Below are positions 1 to 8,400 of a DNA stretch of 64,000 bases, piece after piece. The notes beneath the pieces are model-generated. The model ran no database searches. It was not told where the DNA came from and worked only from the letters and a program-made list of their open reading frames with translations. A program made the position numbers and the translations under genes. Position 1 is the stretch's first letter. Each line of letters opens with the position of its first letter. Source of the stretch: UBA5239 sp031548025 (lineage in GTDB: Bacteria > Verrucomicrobiota > Lentisphaeria > Victivallales > Victivallaceae); NCBI GenBank assembly GCA_031548025.1, contig JAVBRM010000074.1, positions 48,614 through 112,613 of the forward strand, given 5' to 3'.

Positions 1-1695
1 GAAGTACGCAACGGCAAATCCTTCGCCGCCTGGGTCGATCACCGGAGGTTCAACGACTGGAACCGCGCCGATGCCATTGGGCGCATAGTCAAGGGCATTG
101 CCAAGGGCGATCCCGAGTTGGCTTATTCGCTCTCCGGCACGTCGGAAACCAACCCGGTCAATGCCTGGGACTGGTATTTGCTGATGCGGCACCTCACAGC
201 CATGTCCAGTTATATCGGCGAACAGACCATTCAGCAGGCCAGTTTCACCACAAACCGCCTGCGAATGAATCCGTGGATCGGCTACGACCGCGACTTCGAC
301 ACGGAAAATCAGCGTCTCCTCTATACCCTGATGAACGGCGCCACCGGCTGGAGCATTTATGCGGGCAACTTCTACGTGAATCCCGACTACACCCTGCCGC
401 CGCGTGCCCAGGAGCTCATCCGTGCCATCAAGCGCTACACCAACGGTCCGGCTCAGGCAATCGGCGGCACCCGGAGATACTCGTATCCGATCGCCTTCCA
501 TTATTCGCCGTCTTCGATCAAAGTCGGCTGGATCATCAACCTCGACGAACAGCGCAAGAGCGCGGTTAACGGCTACAAAATCCTGACCGAAGACGCCTCT
601 CTGAGTTATGATTACGTGGCTTACGGACAGCTCGAAACCACCGGAATGCCGGATAAATACCGGATTTTCATCATGCCGGTTTCGGCGGCACTTTCCGCCA
701 AAGAAACCGCCGCCGTTGAGAAATTCGTCAAAAATGGCGGCATCGTAATCGCCGACATGGCCGCCGGAATTTACAATCAGCACGGCGCGCCGCAGGCCAA
801 CGACCAGATCCTCAATATTTTCGGACTGAAAAAACAGGGCGAAGTCAAGGCTCAAGCCGTCGAAATCAAAGGCAGCGCCGCTACTGCCGCCGGGCTAACT
901 TTGCAAGGCTTGAACCTGAAAGCCAAATATGTGGAAGAGGGCATCGTCCCCGTCTCTGCGCAAAGTCTGGCCACTGCCGAATACAACGGCAAATCCTCCC
1001 CGGTGGCGTTCGTCAACAAGTACGGCAAGGGTCTGGCGATTTACCTCGGATGCTCGGCCATCGGCAGCATCGGCGAATGGCAGGAAATGCGCTACGCCAA
1101 GGGTAACCAGGCGGATATGGCGCTGTTCAATACCCTGTTCAAAAATCTTTGCGACCGGGCTGAAATCAAGCCGCAGGTTACCGCGCCGACTCTGAATTCC
1201 ACCTCGATTTTTGTCCGGGAAGCAGCCAATATGCGGATAATCGGGCTGGTTCGCAATCACCTGCAGGCCGCCAACTTCGATCCTCAACCGAAAAAACACG
1301 CGGTCAATCTCGAGGGCAAATGGCATGTTTACGATTTGCTTTCTTGCGAGTACCTCGAATATGGCGACAAATTCGAATATACCTTTGGCCCGACGACCCA
1401 AAATGCTTTTGTCCTCTTGCAGTACAAGGCGGAAAAACTTACCGCTCAGGCCGGCAAGGACAACCGTATTACCCTGAAGCTCGTTGCCGCCACCGATAAA
1501 TACGCCGATCATGTTTTCCGGGTCGAGCTGAAAGATCCTTCCGGCAAGGTCAACCCGGCGTATTCGCAGATGGTTTATGCTCAGGGCAACCGCGGCGAAT
1601 TCAAGCTGGTGCTGCCCCTGAACGCCCCGGCGGGCAAATGGACTCTCACAGCCACCGACGTTCTGACCGGAATTTCAACCAATCTGGAGTTGTAA
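1..1695 (+). CDS. GH42-like glycoside hydrolase, C-terminal part (partial at left edge)
   Basis: The reading frame is open from base 1, so the start lies upstream of the window; 564 residues are visible. The first ~140 residues resemble the end of a TIM-barrel glycosidase. They are followed by a GATase-like segment (about residues 185-370, 'YRIFIMPVSAALSAKE' and 'VKNGGIVIADMAAG') like the trimerisation domain of family 42 beta-galactosidases, and then beta-rich C-terminal domains. The catalytic acids cannot be checked because the barrel is mostly missing. One base separates its stop from the following SGNH hydrolase gene, so the two are very probably co-transcribed and may act on the same glycan. 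Family assignment is by fold pattern only; substrate unknown. Confidence 0.7.
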   Translation, partial: EVRNGKSFAAWVDHRRFNDWNRADAIGRIVKGIAKGDPELAYSLSGTSETNPVNAWDWYLLMRHLTAMSSYIGEQTIQQASFTTNRLRMNPWIGYDRDFDTENQRLLYTLMNGATGWSIYAGNFYVNPDYTLPPRAQELIRAIKRYTNGPAQAIGGTRRYSYPIAFHYSPSSIKVGWIINLDEQRKSAVNGYKILTEDASLSYDYVAYGQLETTGMPDKYRIFIMPVSAALSAKETAAVEKFVKNGGIVIADMAAGIYNQHGAPQANDQILNIFGLKKQGEVKAQAVEIKGSAATAAGLTLQGLNLKAKYVEEGIVPVSAQSLATAEYNGKSSPVAFVNKYGKGLAIYLGCSAIGSIGEWQEMRYAKGNQADMALFNTLFKNLCDRAEIKPQVTAPTLNSTSIFVREAANMRIIGLVRNHLQAANFDPQPKKHAVNLEGKWHVYDLLSCEYLEYGDKFEYTFGPTTQNAFVLLQYKAEKLTAQAGKDNRITLKLVAATDKYADHVFRVELKDPSGKVNPAYSQMVYAQGNRGEFKLVLPLNAPAGKWTLTATDVLTGISTNLEL

Positions 1696-1696
1696 A

Positions 1697-3157
1697 ATGA
1701 TTATTCACCCGGAAGCCGCCCGCATCTACGAGCCGAATTTGCTCCGCAACCCGGATTTCACCACGCGCCTGCGGCTCCGGTTTTATCAAGGGCCCATGGA
1801 GTACGACGAGGCGGAAATGGCTCGCTTGAGCGGCGGCAGAATGTTCGAAAATATCGATGTCGATAACCTGATCCACACCAACCCGGAAAATGCCCTGAGC
1901 TACGGGCGGCGTTTCCAGTGCACCGTTACCGCCCGGGGCCGCGGTGTGATTCAATTTGGCATCCGCGCGGTTATTTCGGAAGAACACTACGCGGTAGACC
2001 ACGCCGACCGGACCAGCCCGGAATATCCGTTGAACGATGAATGGCAGACCTTCACTTTCGAGGGGTTGGAAACGGCAAAATCCTGTCTTTACCACGACCG
2101 TTTTTTCGTCGAAGTTCCCACAGGGTCATTTGCGGAAATTAAACACGTCGGATTCTGCTACCGCCGGATCAATGACCCTGCATGGCGTTTCAAGCCGTCC
2201 CACGCCATTGCCACGCCGGGGGAACCGGTCCGCTTTACCCTGCATACCGGTCTTCCCTTCCGACATTTGCAATGCCTCCATTATGCCGGGCATCAGCGAA
2301 TGGCGCGGCCCTGTGAATCAAGCGAAATCACCACCGACGCCAACGGCGATTTTTCCTATGAATTTCAAATGCGCGGCGGCTGTATCGACGGCGAACGCGT
2401 TTCGTTCATCGATCCCCAGACCGGCGTCAAACACAGTTTCTTCGCCAGTCTATTGCCTCCGGCTCAAGTGAAAAGAATGCGCAGTTTTGCCTCCGCCGCA
2501 TCTTCGCCGCAAACGTTGCTGTTTCTGGGCGACAGTCTCACCGATTACGACCGGGGCAGAAATTACGTGGATATCCTCGCGGGACTGCTGCCGCATGACT
2601 GGATATTGAAAAACGCCGGGATCGGCGGCGATGATACAGAAAGACTTCTGAAACGTCTGCGTAGCGAACCGGTTCAGCGCAGCAACATGTATGACGGGCT
2701 TTTTGACGAATCCCCCGACCGCGTATTTATTTTTCTGGGCGGCAACGATACCAAAGCTCCGTCCGCCACCGGTTACCGAGTCGCGGTTACTCCGCCGGAA
2801 AAACAGGAAAAACTGCTGCGCGAAATCATTCAGATAATCCGCAGCCGTACCCAAGCTCAAATCACGCTCATCGCCGCAGCCTCAAGCTATTCCCCCTACC
2901 AGGAGGAAAAAGCCGCCGCCATGCGCCGGGACGGAACTTCCCACAATCAGTTCGGCATAGACGAGCACATCCGCGCCTTTAATCAGATAAATCAGAAGCT
3001 CGCATCCGAACTCGGGCTCGATTATCTGGACGTCTACAACGCCACCGCCAACCACCCGGACAAGAGGCAATTGTTCATCCCCGACGACGGCGTTCATCTG
3101 TCACTAACCGGTCACGCCTGTATCGCGGAACAAATCCTGGCATCTATCTGCGAATAA
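1697..3157 (+). CDS. SGNH/GDSL-family hydrolase with N-terminal beta domain
   Basis: 486 residues. The C-terminal half (about 272-480) carries the SGNH blocks: GDSLTD with the nucleophile Ser (block I), NAGIGGD (block II Gly), GGND (block III Asn) and DDGVHLS with the catalytic Asp/His pair (block V). Such enzymes remove acetyl or other acyl esters, often from polysaccharides. The first ~250 residues are a beta-rich region without a recognised family. No signal peptide is evident, so it may be cytoplasmic. The ATG lies one base after the previous stop, with GGAG 8 bases upstream inside the preceding gene, which implies translational coupling. Carbohydrate esterase activity is inferred from the neighbour. 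Confidence 0.8.
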   Translation: MIIHPEAARIYEPNLLRNPDFTTRLRLRFYQGPMEYDEAEMARLSGGRMFENIDVDNLIHTNPENALSYGRRFQCTVTARGRGVIQFGIRAVISEEHYAVDHADRTSPEYPLNDEWQTFTFEGLETAKSCLYHDRFFVEVPTGSFAEIKHVGFCYRRINDPAWRFKPSHAIATPGEPVRFTLHTGLPFRHLQCLHYAGHQRMARPCESSEITTDANGDFSYEFQMRGGCIDGERVSFIDPQTGVKHSFFASLLPPAQVKRMRSFASAASSPQTLLFLGDSLTDYDRGRNYVDILAGLLPHDWILKNAGIGGDDTERLLKRLRSEPVQRSNMYDGLFDESPDRVFIFLGGNDTKAPSATGYRVAVTPPEKQEKLLREIIQIIRSRTQAQITLIAAASSYSPYQEEKAAAMRRDGTSHNQFGIDEHIRAFNQINQKLASELGLDYLDVYNATANHPDKRQLFIPDDGVHLSLTGHACIAEQILASICE

Positions 3158-3198
3158 AGGTTCCGGCATCAAGTTACGGAAAAATTCAAACACGGTAT

Positions 3199-3227
3199 TG
3201 ACAAACCGGGAAACATGTTGTATAATT
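3199..3227 (+). promoter_or_regulatory. Consensus sigma-70 promoter of GntR operon
   Basis: TTGACA (3199-3204), a 17-base spacer and TATAAT (3222-3227) form a perfect consensus promoter directly upstream of the GntR-type gene. Confidence 0.85.
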
Positions 3228-3237
3228 ATTACAACAA
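3217..3237. promoter_or_regulatory. Inverted-repeat operator over the -10 box
   Basis: TGTTGTA (3217-3223) and TACAACA (3231-3237) are perfect inverted arms around 7 bases and cover the -10 hexamer. This is the expected placement for autorepression by the GntR/LacI-type protein encoded at 3267. Confidence 0.75.
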
Positions 3238-3266
3238 AGTGAACCAAGAAGAACAATGGTTTAATA

Positions 3267-4358
3267 ATGCCCAGTAAAAAAGATCTGATATATGAAGCAT
3301 TGAAAAGGAAAATCACGTATGAGGATTTTCCCGAAGGGCGTATTCCCAACGAAAAAGAGCTGGCGTCCGAACTTCAGGTATCCCGAGGGACCTTGCGCAA
3401 GGCCCTCCTCAAACTTGAGCAGAATGACTTGATCGAGCGGATACGTTCACGTGGAACTTTTGTCAAAAATATCGCGGATACCGGTTCGAAACGCTCTATC
3501 CTGTGCATTATTTATCCGGAAATAAAAATTCAGAGCCCGTTTATTTATGTTTTTCCCGGGATTGAATTTGAAGCGAAGCGATACGGCTATGAAGTAATAA
3601 CCATCAGCTTCAAGCAAGTGGAAGACATGACACCGGAAAATTTCAATAAATTGTTTACGGCAAAAGATTTTGCCGGGATGCTGCTGTGCATGAAACGTGA
3701 TCATATTCGTGAGGATTCCCCCTGGAGTCAGGCTGAGTTTCCCGGAGTGGTTCCGTTCGCCGCCAGCGAGAGCAATTTTCCCGGCAACCTGGCGATAATC
3801 AATTCCAATTCCTGTGAGAATTGGCGGCACGGAGTCGAGTATCTCCTGGCATGCGGGCACCGGCGTATAGGTTGTATTGCCAGTATCAGCAATCTTGACC
3901 GTATCCGCAGGATGCCGGAGAAAGAATACCGGCGGTTGCTGGCAGCCAATGGCGCCGACGACAGCTCGGAACTGATTGTCCGGGCCAACTATGACAAGCA
4001 GGAAATCCAGCAGGCGGTCGATTATTTTCTGGATCTGCGCAATCCGCCTACGGCCCTGCTGTGTCATTCGGATTTTTATGCGATCTATGCGTATGAAGCC
4101 CTGGCTCAGCGCGGCTGGGAAGTTCCCGGTGATATCGCGGTGATGGGAACTTGCGGTTATCCCGGTTCCGAATTTCTGGAAGTGCCTTTGAGTACCGTCA
4201 GCTATAATTATTACGACTGCGGCAGGCAGGCGGTTCAATTGATCATGAATTCGGAAAACTGGTTTGGCAAGCCCGGTCCGGCTCCGGTCACGACCGTGCC
4301 GGGAACCCTGATTGAGCGAGCAAGTACCGCCATACGCCGCGCGGTAGTAAATATTTAA
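3267..4358 (+). CDS. GntR-type regulator with LacI-like ligand domain (AraR type)
   Basis: 363 residues. The N-terminal ~70 residues are a GntR winged helix ('NEKELASELQVSRGTLRKAL', 'RSRGTFVKN'), and residues ~75-360 are a periplasmic-binding-protein-like sugar domain of the LacI/AraR type ('CGHRRIGCIAS', 'PTALLCHSDFYAIYAYEAL', 'DIAVMGTCGYPGSEF'). It probably senses a sugar liberated by the downstream enzyme and represses its own operon through the operator at 3217-3237. It is followed after 13 bases by a pseudopilin and then a GH123-like enzyme, ending at a terminator at 7174-7234. Confidence 0.88.
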   Translation: MPSKKDLIYEALKRKITYEDFPEGRIPNEKELASELQVSRGTLRKALLKLEQNDLIERIRSRGTFVKNIADTGSKRSILCIIYPEIKIQSPFIYVFPGIEFEAKRYGYEVITISFKQVEDMTPENFNKLFTAKDFAGMLLCMKRDHIREDSPWSQAEFPGVVPFAASESNFPGNLAIINSNSCENWRHGVEYLLACGHRRIGCIASISNLDRIRRMPEKEYRRLLAANGADDSSELIVRANYDKQEIQQAVDYFLDLRNPPTALLCHSDFYAIYAYEALAQRGWEVPGDIAVMGTCGYPGSEFLEVPLSTVSYNYYDCGRQAVQLIMNSENWFGKPGPAPVTTVPGTLIERASTAIRRAVVNI

Positions 4359-4371
4359 GGAGATTTTTGAA

Positions 4372-5001
4372 ATGAAAGAAAAGACGTTTTTTACACTTAT
4401 CGAACTCCTGGTTGTTATAGCTATAATAGCATTATTGGCGGCAATGCTGCTGCCGGCGCTGAGTCAAGCCAGGGAACACGCCCACAAGGCCAAGTGCACC
4501 AGCAACATCAGGCAGTACCAACTTTATATGATTCAGTATGCGGGCGATTTCGGGCACGCACCTTCCGGTACGAGCAACGCCGGCGATTACTGGGTCCGGA
4601 ACCTGCAATCCTATATCGGAAACCTGCGATACAACAGCGATGATTTCAGCAAAATCATTTTGAAAATCGGTATCTGCCCGAAGCGGATCGAAGAAAAACA
4701 CCGGGAACACTGGCTGAGTTACGGTTTGAACAGAAAAGTTATCAAAGTGGGTGTCAATGAGATAAAAACCAATGTCGTCTGTCTGGTCGACACCGGCGGC
4801 GGCATCAATCTCAACTATTATGAGGAAGATTGGGTGGAGTACCGCCACCTTCACGGTTTGAACATGTCATTTTGGGATGGAAGCGTCCAATACACCAAAG
4901 AAACGATCATTTTCCCGTACTATTCCGATCCGAAACTGGCGCCGTTGGTATTGCGGCAAAATCCGCTTTTTCGAATGTGGTTTATCGAAAAATTATTATA
5001 G
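4372..5001 (+). CDS. Type II secretion pseudopilin-like protein (prepilin N-terminus)
   Basis: 209 residues. Residues 6-28 are a type IV pilin/pseudopilin N-terminus (FFTLIELLVVIAIIALLAAM, with the conserved Glu five residues after the expected cleavage point), followed by the LPALSQAREHAHKAKC helix and a small globular domain ending in a 'HGLNMSFWDGSVQY' H-x-D-G signature of the DUF1559-like families. The residue before the presumed cleavage site is Phe, not the usual Gly. AAGGAGA precedes the ATG. It sits between a GntR regulator and a secreted glycosidase gene, so it is likely a dedicated pseudopilin or surface subunit for that enzyme; this role is inference. Confidence 0.85.
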   Translation: MKEKTFFTLIELLVVIAIIALLAAMLLPALSQAREHAHKAKCTSNIRQYQLYMIQYAGDFGHAPSGTSNAGDYWVRNLQSYIGNLRYNSDDFSKIILKIGICPKRIEEKHREHWLSYGLNRKVIKVGVNEIKTNVVCLVDTGGGINLNYYEEDWVEYRHLHGLNMSFWDGSVQYTKETIIFPYYSDPKLAPLVLRQNPLFRMWFIEKLL

Positions 5002-5014
5002 GAGATCCCAAATA

Positions 5015-7159
5015 ATGAAACTAAAATTATCCGGGTTGATTATTCTGATGGCGCTCACAGCCCTGGCGGAAGCGATTCAGGTACCGGTTCTATGGCAAAA
5101 TCCGAAAGATACGCAGATACGGAAGTTGGGCTTTTATCAAGCCGCCGATAAAAACGTCTGGGCGATCGAGCTGGCCGGGTTGAAGAAACTGGCAAATGCT
5201 GAAAAATTTACAGTCCAAATATATCTGGATACTGATGGTAATCCGGAAACCGGACACGAGAAGAGCGGATGGGATTTCCGCTTTACGGTCAACGTTAAAG
5301 ACGGAAGTCTTAAAGCTCAGCAGTGGCTCGAGCGCACCCGGATGCCGATTCCGCTGTATGTAGATGATTATCAAATTGATATAATCGACTCTGTTTTGTA
5401 TGTGGCGATCCGCCGTGAACCCATGGACCGAATTGCTTTTTCGCCTCGGTTCAGTATACGGTGCGTGGTTTATGTGGATGGGAAAATGGCAGACGCCACG
5501 AACCAATGGTTGGATCAGGGAAAGTCAGCAGGACATTTTAAACCGTCATGGAATTTCATTCGCTTCGGAGAGGGTAGAGAAGTGCTGGAAAAAGTATCCG
5601 AAGCGGTACTGATTTCGCGCGGGGACGATTTGAAGGTTTGGAATTCTTTCGGCGAGCGTTATGAGGAAAACGAACCAATGCCGAAAATAATCGGCCAGGA
5701 TACGGCATTGCGGATAAAGGGCGCCAAGGGCGAGGCGGAAGCCGCGTTTTTCGCCGTCACGGCAGAGAAGCCGTTGAAGAGTTTCATCGTCGCCGTACCG
5801 AAGGACCTGAGCGGGCCGGATGGTGCGCGACTGAGCACCGAAAATATTGAAGTGAAATACCTGGGATTTGTCTCCTCGGTTCGCGAGGACAGCTACACCG
5901 ATATTTTACTGCCGCAATTCAAACCGCAGAAATCGCTTCACAACTTTGCCGTCGTCGAAATAAGAATACCGGCTGATGCCACGGCGGGAATTTATCGCGG
6001 CGAAATCACTCTGAGTGTGGATGGGCAACCCGCGGCGCCGGTTCCGCTGGAGCTGGAGGTGTATAACTTCCGGATGCCGGAACGACCGGTATTTGATGCA
6101 GTTTACAGCATTATAAACCGCGGCATACCGCAATATTACTACCCATTGAAAAAGGATCCGGGATTCCGCCGGGAATTCGAGGCCAATATGGAATTGGCTT
6201 GGAAATACCGTTTCGATCCCAGGTTCAGAGCGAAGCCCAAACGTACTGTCAGGACGGATATTCTCGAGCTCGACTGGAAAGATTTTGACCGCGAAGCCGC
6301 TGCACATTTCAAGGAAAAAGGAGGCCGGGTATTCGGCGACAGTACGCTAAAAATCGGAACCCATGGCGATTATAACAGTTATTTCCAGCGGGTAATGCGG
6401 CAGGAAGGCAAAATCGGTGAACCGGAATTCGACCGCTTTTACCGGGAGCTGGTCGGGAAACTGGTGGAGCATTACCGTCAACTCGGCATTCTGGGAAATA
6501 CCGTATTCATCATCTGGGATGAACCTTATGAAGCCCAATATGACGATATCAATCGGGCTTGCCGGATCATTCGCGAAGCCGCCCCGGGCGTGCCGATCGG
6601 GGTCTATATCAGCACCATTCCGCCGCAACTAGAGAAAAACATCGACGTTTGGTTTACCAAATTCGAAGCGGCCGCCAAAGCCAAGCTTGATCCTGCGGGC
6701 CGCGATCTGCGGATCGCTTGTTACAACGACGTCGGCATGGCATTTTTCAACACTCCGGCCTCGATTCCACGCCAATATTACTGGCTGGCTTATAGATACA
6801 ATATCGAACAGTATTTCTATTCCGAGATCAACTCCTACCAGCGTCCATACCAGGGCCGTAATCCGGGGGCAATATACAATAGCTGGATCAACCATATCTG
6901 GATGTATCCGGGCACAAATCCCGGAGAAACCATGCCCTCGCTGCGGATGATATTATCCCGCGACGGCCTCGACGATTACGATTATCTAGCGCTTTACCGG
7001 TCATTGACCAACAATCGGGAGCTGCCGCCTGAGATCGCCGCTGCTTTTCCCACTTTCAAGCCTGATGGCAAGATCATCTGGGGCGTCAAGTCAAACCGGG
7101 AACTACAGGAATTCCGCGACCGCCTGGCTCGGTTAATCGTAAATACAGCTGGACATTAG
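5015..7159 (+). CDS. Secreted GH123-like / DUF4091 glycoside hydrolase
   Basis: 714 residues from the ATG at 5015, which follows GGAGA (5001-5005) and begins a clean signal peptide (MKLKLSGLIILMALTALAEA). An in-frame ATG at 4877 lies inside the previous gene and would bury the signal, so it is rejected. The N-terminal part is a CBM9-like domain. An Ig-like domain follows ('RIPADATAGIYRGEITLSV') and then a TIM-barrel domain with 'FIIWDEPYEAQ' and the C-terminal 'RDGLDDYDYLALYRSL' typical of DUF4091, related to GH123 N-acetylgalactosaminidases. It is the last gene of the operon. Activity is family-level inference. Confidence 0.8.
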   Translation: MKLKLSGLIILMALTALAEAIQVPVLWQNPKDTQIRKLGFYQAADKNVWAIELAGLKKLANAEKFTVQIYLDTDGNPETGHEKSGWDFRFTVNVKDGSLKAQQWLERTRMPIPLYVDDYQIDIIDSVLYVAIRREPMDRIAFSPRFSIRCVVYVDGKMADATNQWLDQGKSAGHFKPSWNFIRFGEGREVLEKVSEAVLISRGDDLKVWNSFGERYEENEPMPKIIGQDTALRIKGAKGEAEAAFFAVTAEKPLKSFIVAVPKDLSGPDGARLSTENIEVKYLGFVSSVREDSYTDILLPQFKPQKSLHNFAVVEIRIPADATAGIYRGEITLSVDGQPAAPVPLELEVYNFRMPERPVFDAVYSIINRGIPQYYYPLKKDPGFRREFEANMELAWKYRFDPRFRAKPKRTVRTDILELDWKDFDREAAAHFKEKGGRVFGDSTLKIGTHGDYNSYFQRVMRQEGKIGEPEFDRFYRELVGKLVEHYRQLGILGNTVFIIWDEPYEAQYDDINRACRIIREAAPGVPIGVYISTIPPQLEKNIDVWFTKFEAAAKAKLDPAGRDLRIACYNDVGMAFFNTPASIPRQYYWLAYRYNIEQYFYSEINSYQRPYQGRNPGAIYNSWINHIWMYPGTNPGETMPSLRMILSRDGLDDYDYLALYRSLTNNRELPPEIAAAFPTFKPDGKIIWGVKSNRELQEFRDRLARLIVNTAGH

Positions 7160-7173
7160 TGTCTAAAGTAAAG

Positions 7174-7234
7174 AACCACGGAAACCTTGGTTGTGGTCAC
7201 ACCACACCAGTATTTTCGTGGTTTAACTTTTTTA
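7174..7234 (+). terminator. Rho-independent terminator of GntR operon
   Basis: Outer arms AACCACG (7174-7180) and CGTGGTT (7217-7223) enclose a second hairpin (GGTTGTGGT 7189-7197 / ACCACACC 7201-7208) and are followed by a T-rich run. Confidence 0.7.
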
Positions 7235-7286
7235 CTGAACAATTTTCAATCCGCCGGAGAGTTATCGTTTTTTTGTTTTTTGCTTC

Positions 7287-7314
7287 TTGACAAATCAAAA
7301 TACGGCTGTATAAT
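7287..7314 (+). promoter_or_regulatory. Consensus sigma-70 promoter of LacI operon
   Basis: TTGACA (7287-7292), a 16-base spacer, TATAAT (7309-7314). Confidence 0.83.
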
Positions 7315-7321
7315 TTAATTA

Positions 7322-7337
7322 GATTCAGCGATGAATC
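7322..7337. promoter_or_regulatory. Operator just after the -10 box
   Basis: GATTCA-GCGA-TGAATC is a perfect 6-bp inverted repeat with 4-base centre, covering the likely transcription start upstream of the LacI-type gene. Likely the regulator's own site. Confidence 0.65.
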
Positions 7338-7364
7338 AAAATTTAAAAACAAAGGCTGAGTACA

Positions 7365-8396
7365 ATGGAACGAGTAACATTAAGCGATATTGCCCGTGAA
7401 GCCGGGGTTTCGGTGCCGGCGGTAGCGAAAGTCATTTCCGGCAATCGCGCCAATATCCGGGTAAGCCCACAAAAAACCGAGTTGATCAGGGAAATCGCCG
7501 CCAAGTTGAACTATCAACCCAACATCAACGCTCAGCGGTTGGCCGGCCGTTCCAGTAAGTCGATCGGAGTTCTGGTCGATACCCGGGCTCCTTCCAAACA
7601 GTTTCAGTTGATCGCGGAAATTGAGCGCGAAGCTTCCGTACGGGGCTATCGCTGTATGATCGGCGGAACTCATGACAGTGTCGAGAATTTGTATAACAGC
7701 TATCAGATCATGCTACAATATGGTGTAGACGGGGTTATTTGCGTGTCGCATGACTATCCCGGACAGAATCATTTGCTGGAAAAATATTTCGAGAATGCGG
7801 AAAAGCTGGTTTTTATCGGCCTTCCGGAGGTCAGCCGCCATCCGTCGGTATTCGAGGAAATCGATTATGGGGTCATTCAGGCGGTAAGGCATCTGCAGGA
7901 ACAATCTTACCGGAAAATCGGTATGATCCTGGGTAGCCGGCAGGATTATGCGTCCCATCGGCTGAGGCTGAAAGGATTTCTTTCCTGTTTTCCGGGGCGG
8001 GAGAATTTGATTTATCATTTCGATGATTGGCGGGATACGGTCAGGCTCAAGGAAAAGTTGCGAAAAGCGATTACGGAATTCATCCTCCCCGGCAAGCTGG
8101 ACGCGGTAATTATTCACAATGACTTGATTGCGTTGACATTGCTCAGTGAATTGGCGGACCTCAATATACGTGTCCCGGAAGATATCGGGGTTATCGGCTG
8201 CGACAATGATATTTTTGCCGAGTCTACCCGTCCCCGGCTGACTTCTATCGATAACAATAACGCGGCATTGGCACAGAAAGCTTTGGAGCTCTTGTTCCAA
8301 TTATTCGCCGACAATGACCGGCCGGCCAGTCCGGCCCGGATAGCGATTCCAAGGCAATTGATCGTGCGTGAATCATCTATGAAAGGAGCAAAATAA
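7365..8396 (+). CDS. LacI-family transcriptional regulator
   Basis: 343 residues. The LacI helix-turn-helix and hinge are clear at residues 1-60 (VTLSDIAREAGVSVPAVAKV, then 'NYQPNINAQRLAG'), followed by the sugar-binding domain ('IGVLVDTRAP', 'GVIGCDNDIFAESTRPRLTSI'). It heads an operon with a DUF4838 protein and a pseudopilin, and probably represses it in the absence of the cognate sugar. Only 4 bases separate it from the next gene. Confidence 0.9.
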   Translation: MERVTLSDIAREAGVSVPAVAKVISGNRANIRVSPQKTELIREIAAKLNYQPNINAQRLAGRSSKSIGVLVDTRAPSKQFQLIAEIEREASVRGYRCMIGGTHDSVENLYNSYQIMLQYGVDGVICVSHDYPGQNHLLEKYFENAEKLVFIGLPEVSRHPSVFEEIDYGVIQAVRHLQEQSYRKIGMILGSRQDYASHRLRLKGFLSCFPGRENLIYHFDDWRDTVRLKEKLRKAITEFILPGKLDAVIIHNDLIALTLLSELADLNIRVPEDIGVIGCDNDIFAESTRPRLTSIDNNNAALAQKALELLFQLFADNDRPASPARIAIPRQLIVRESSMKGAK

Positions 8397-8400
8397 TCAG

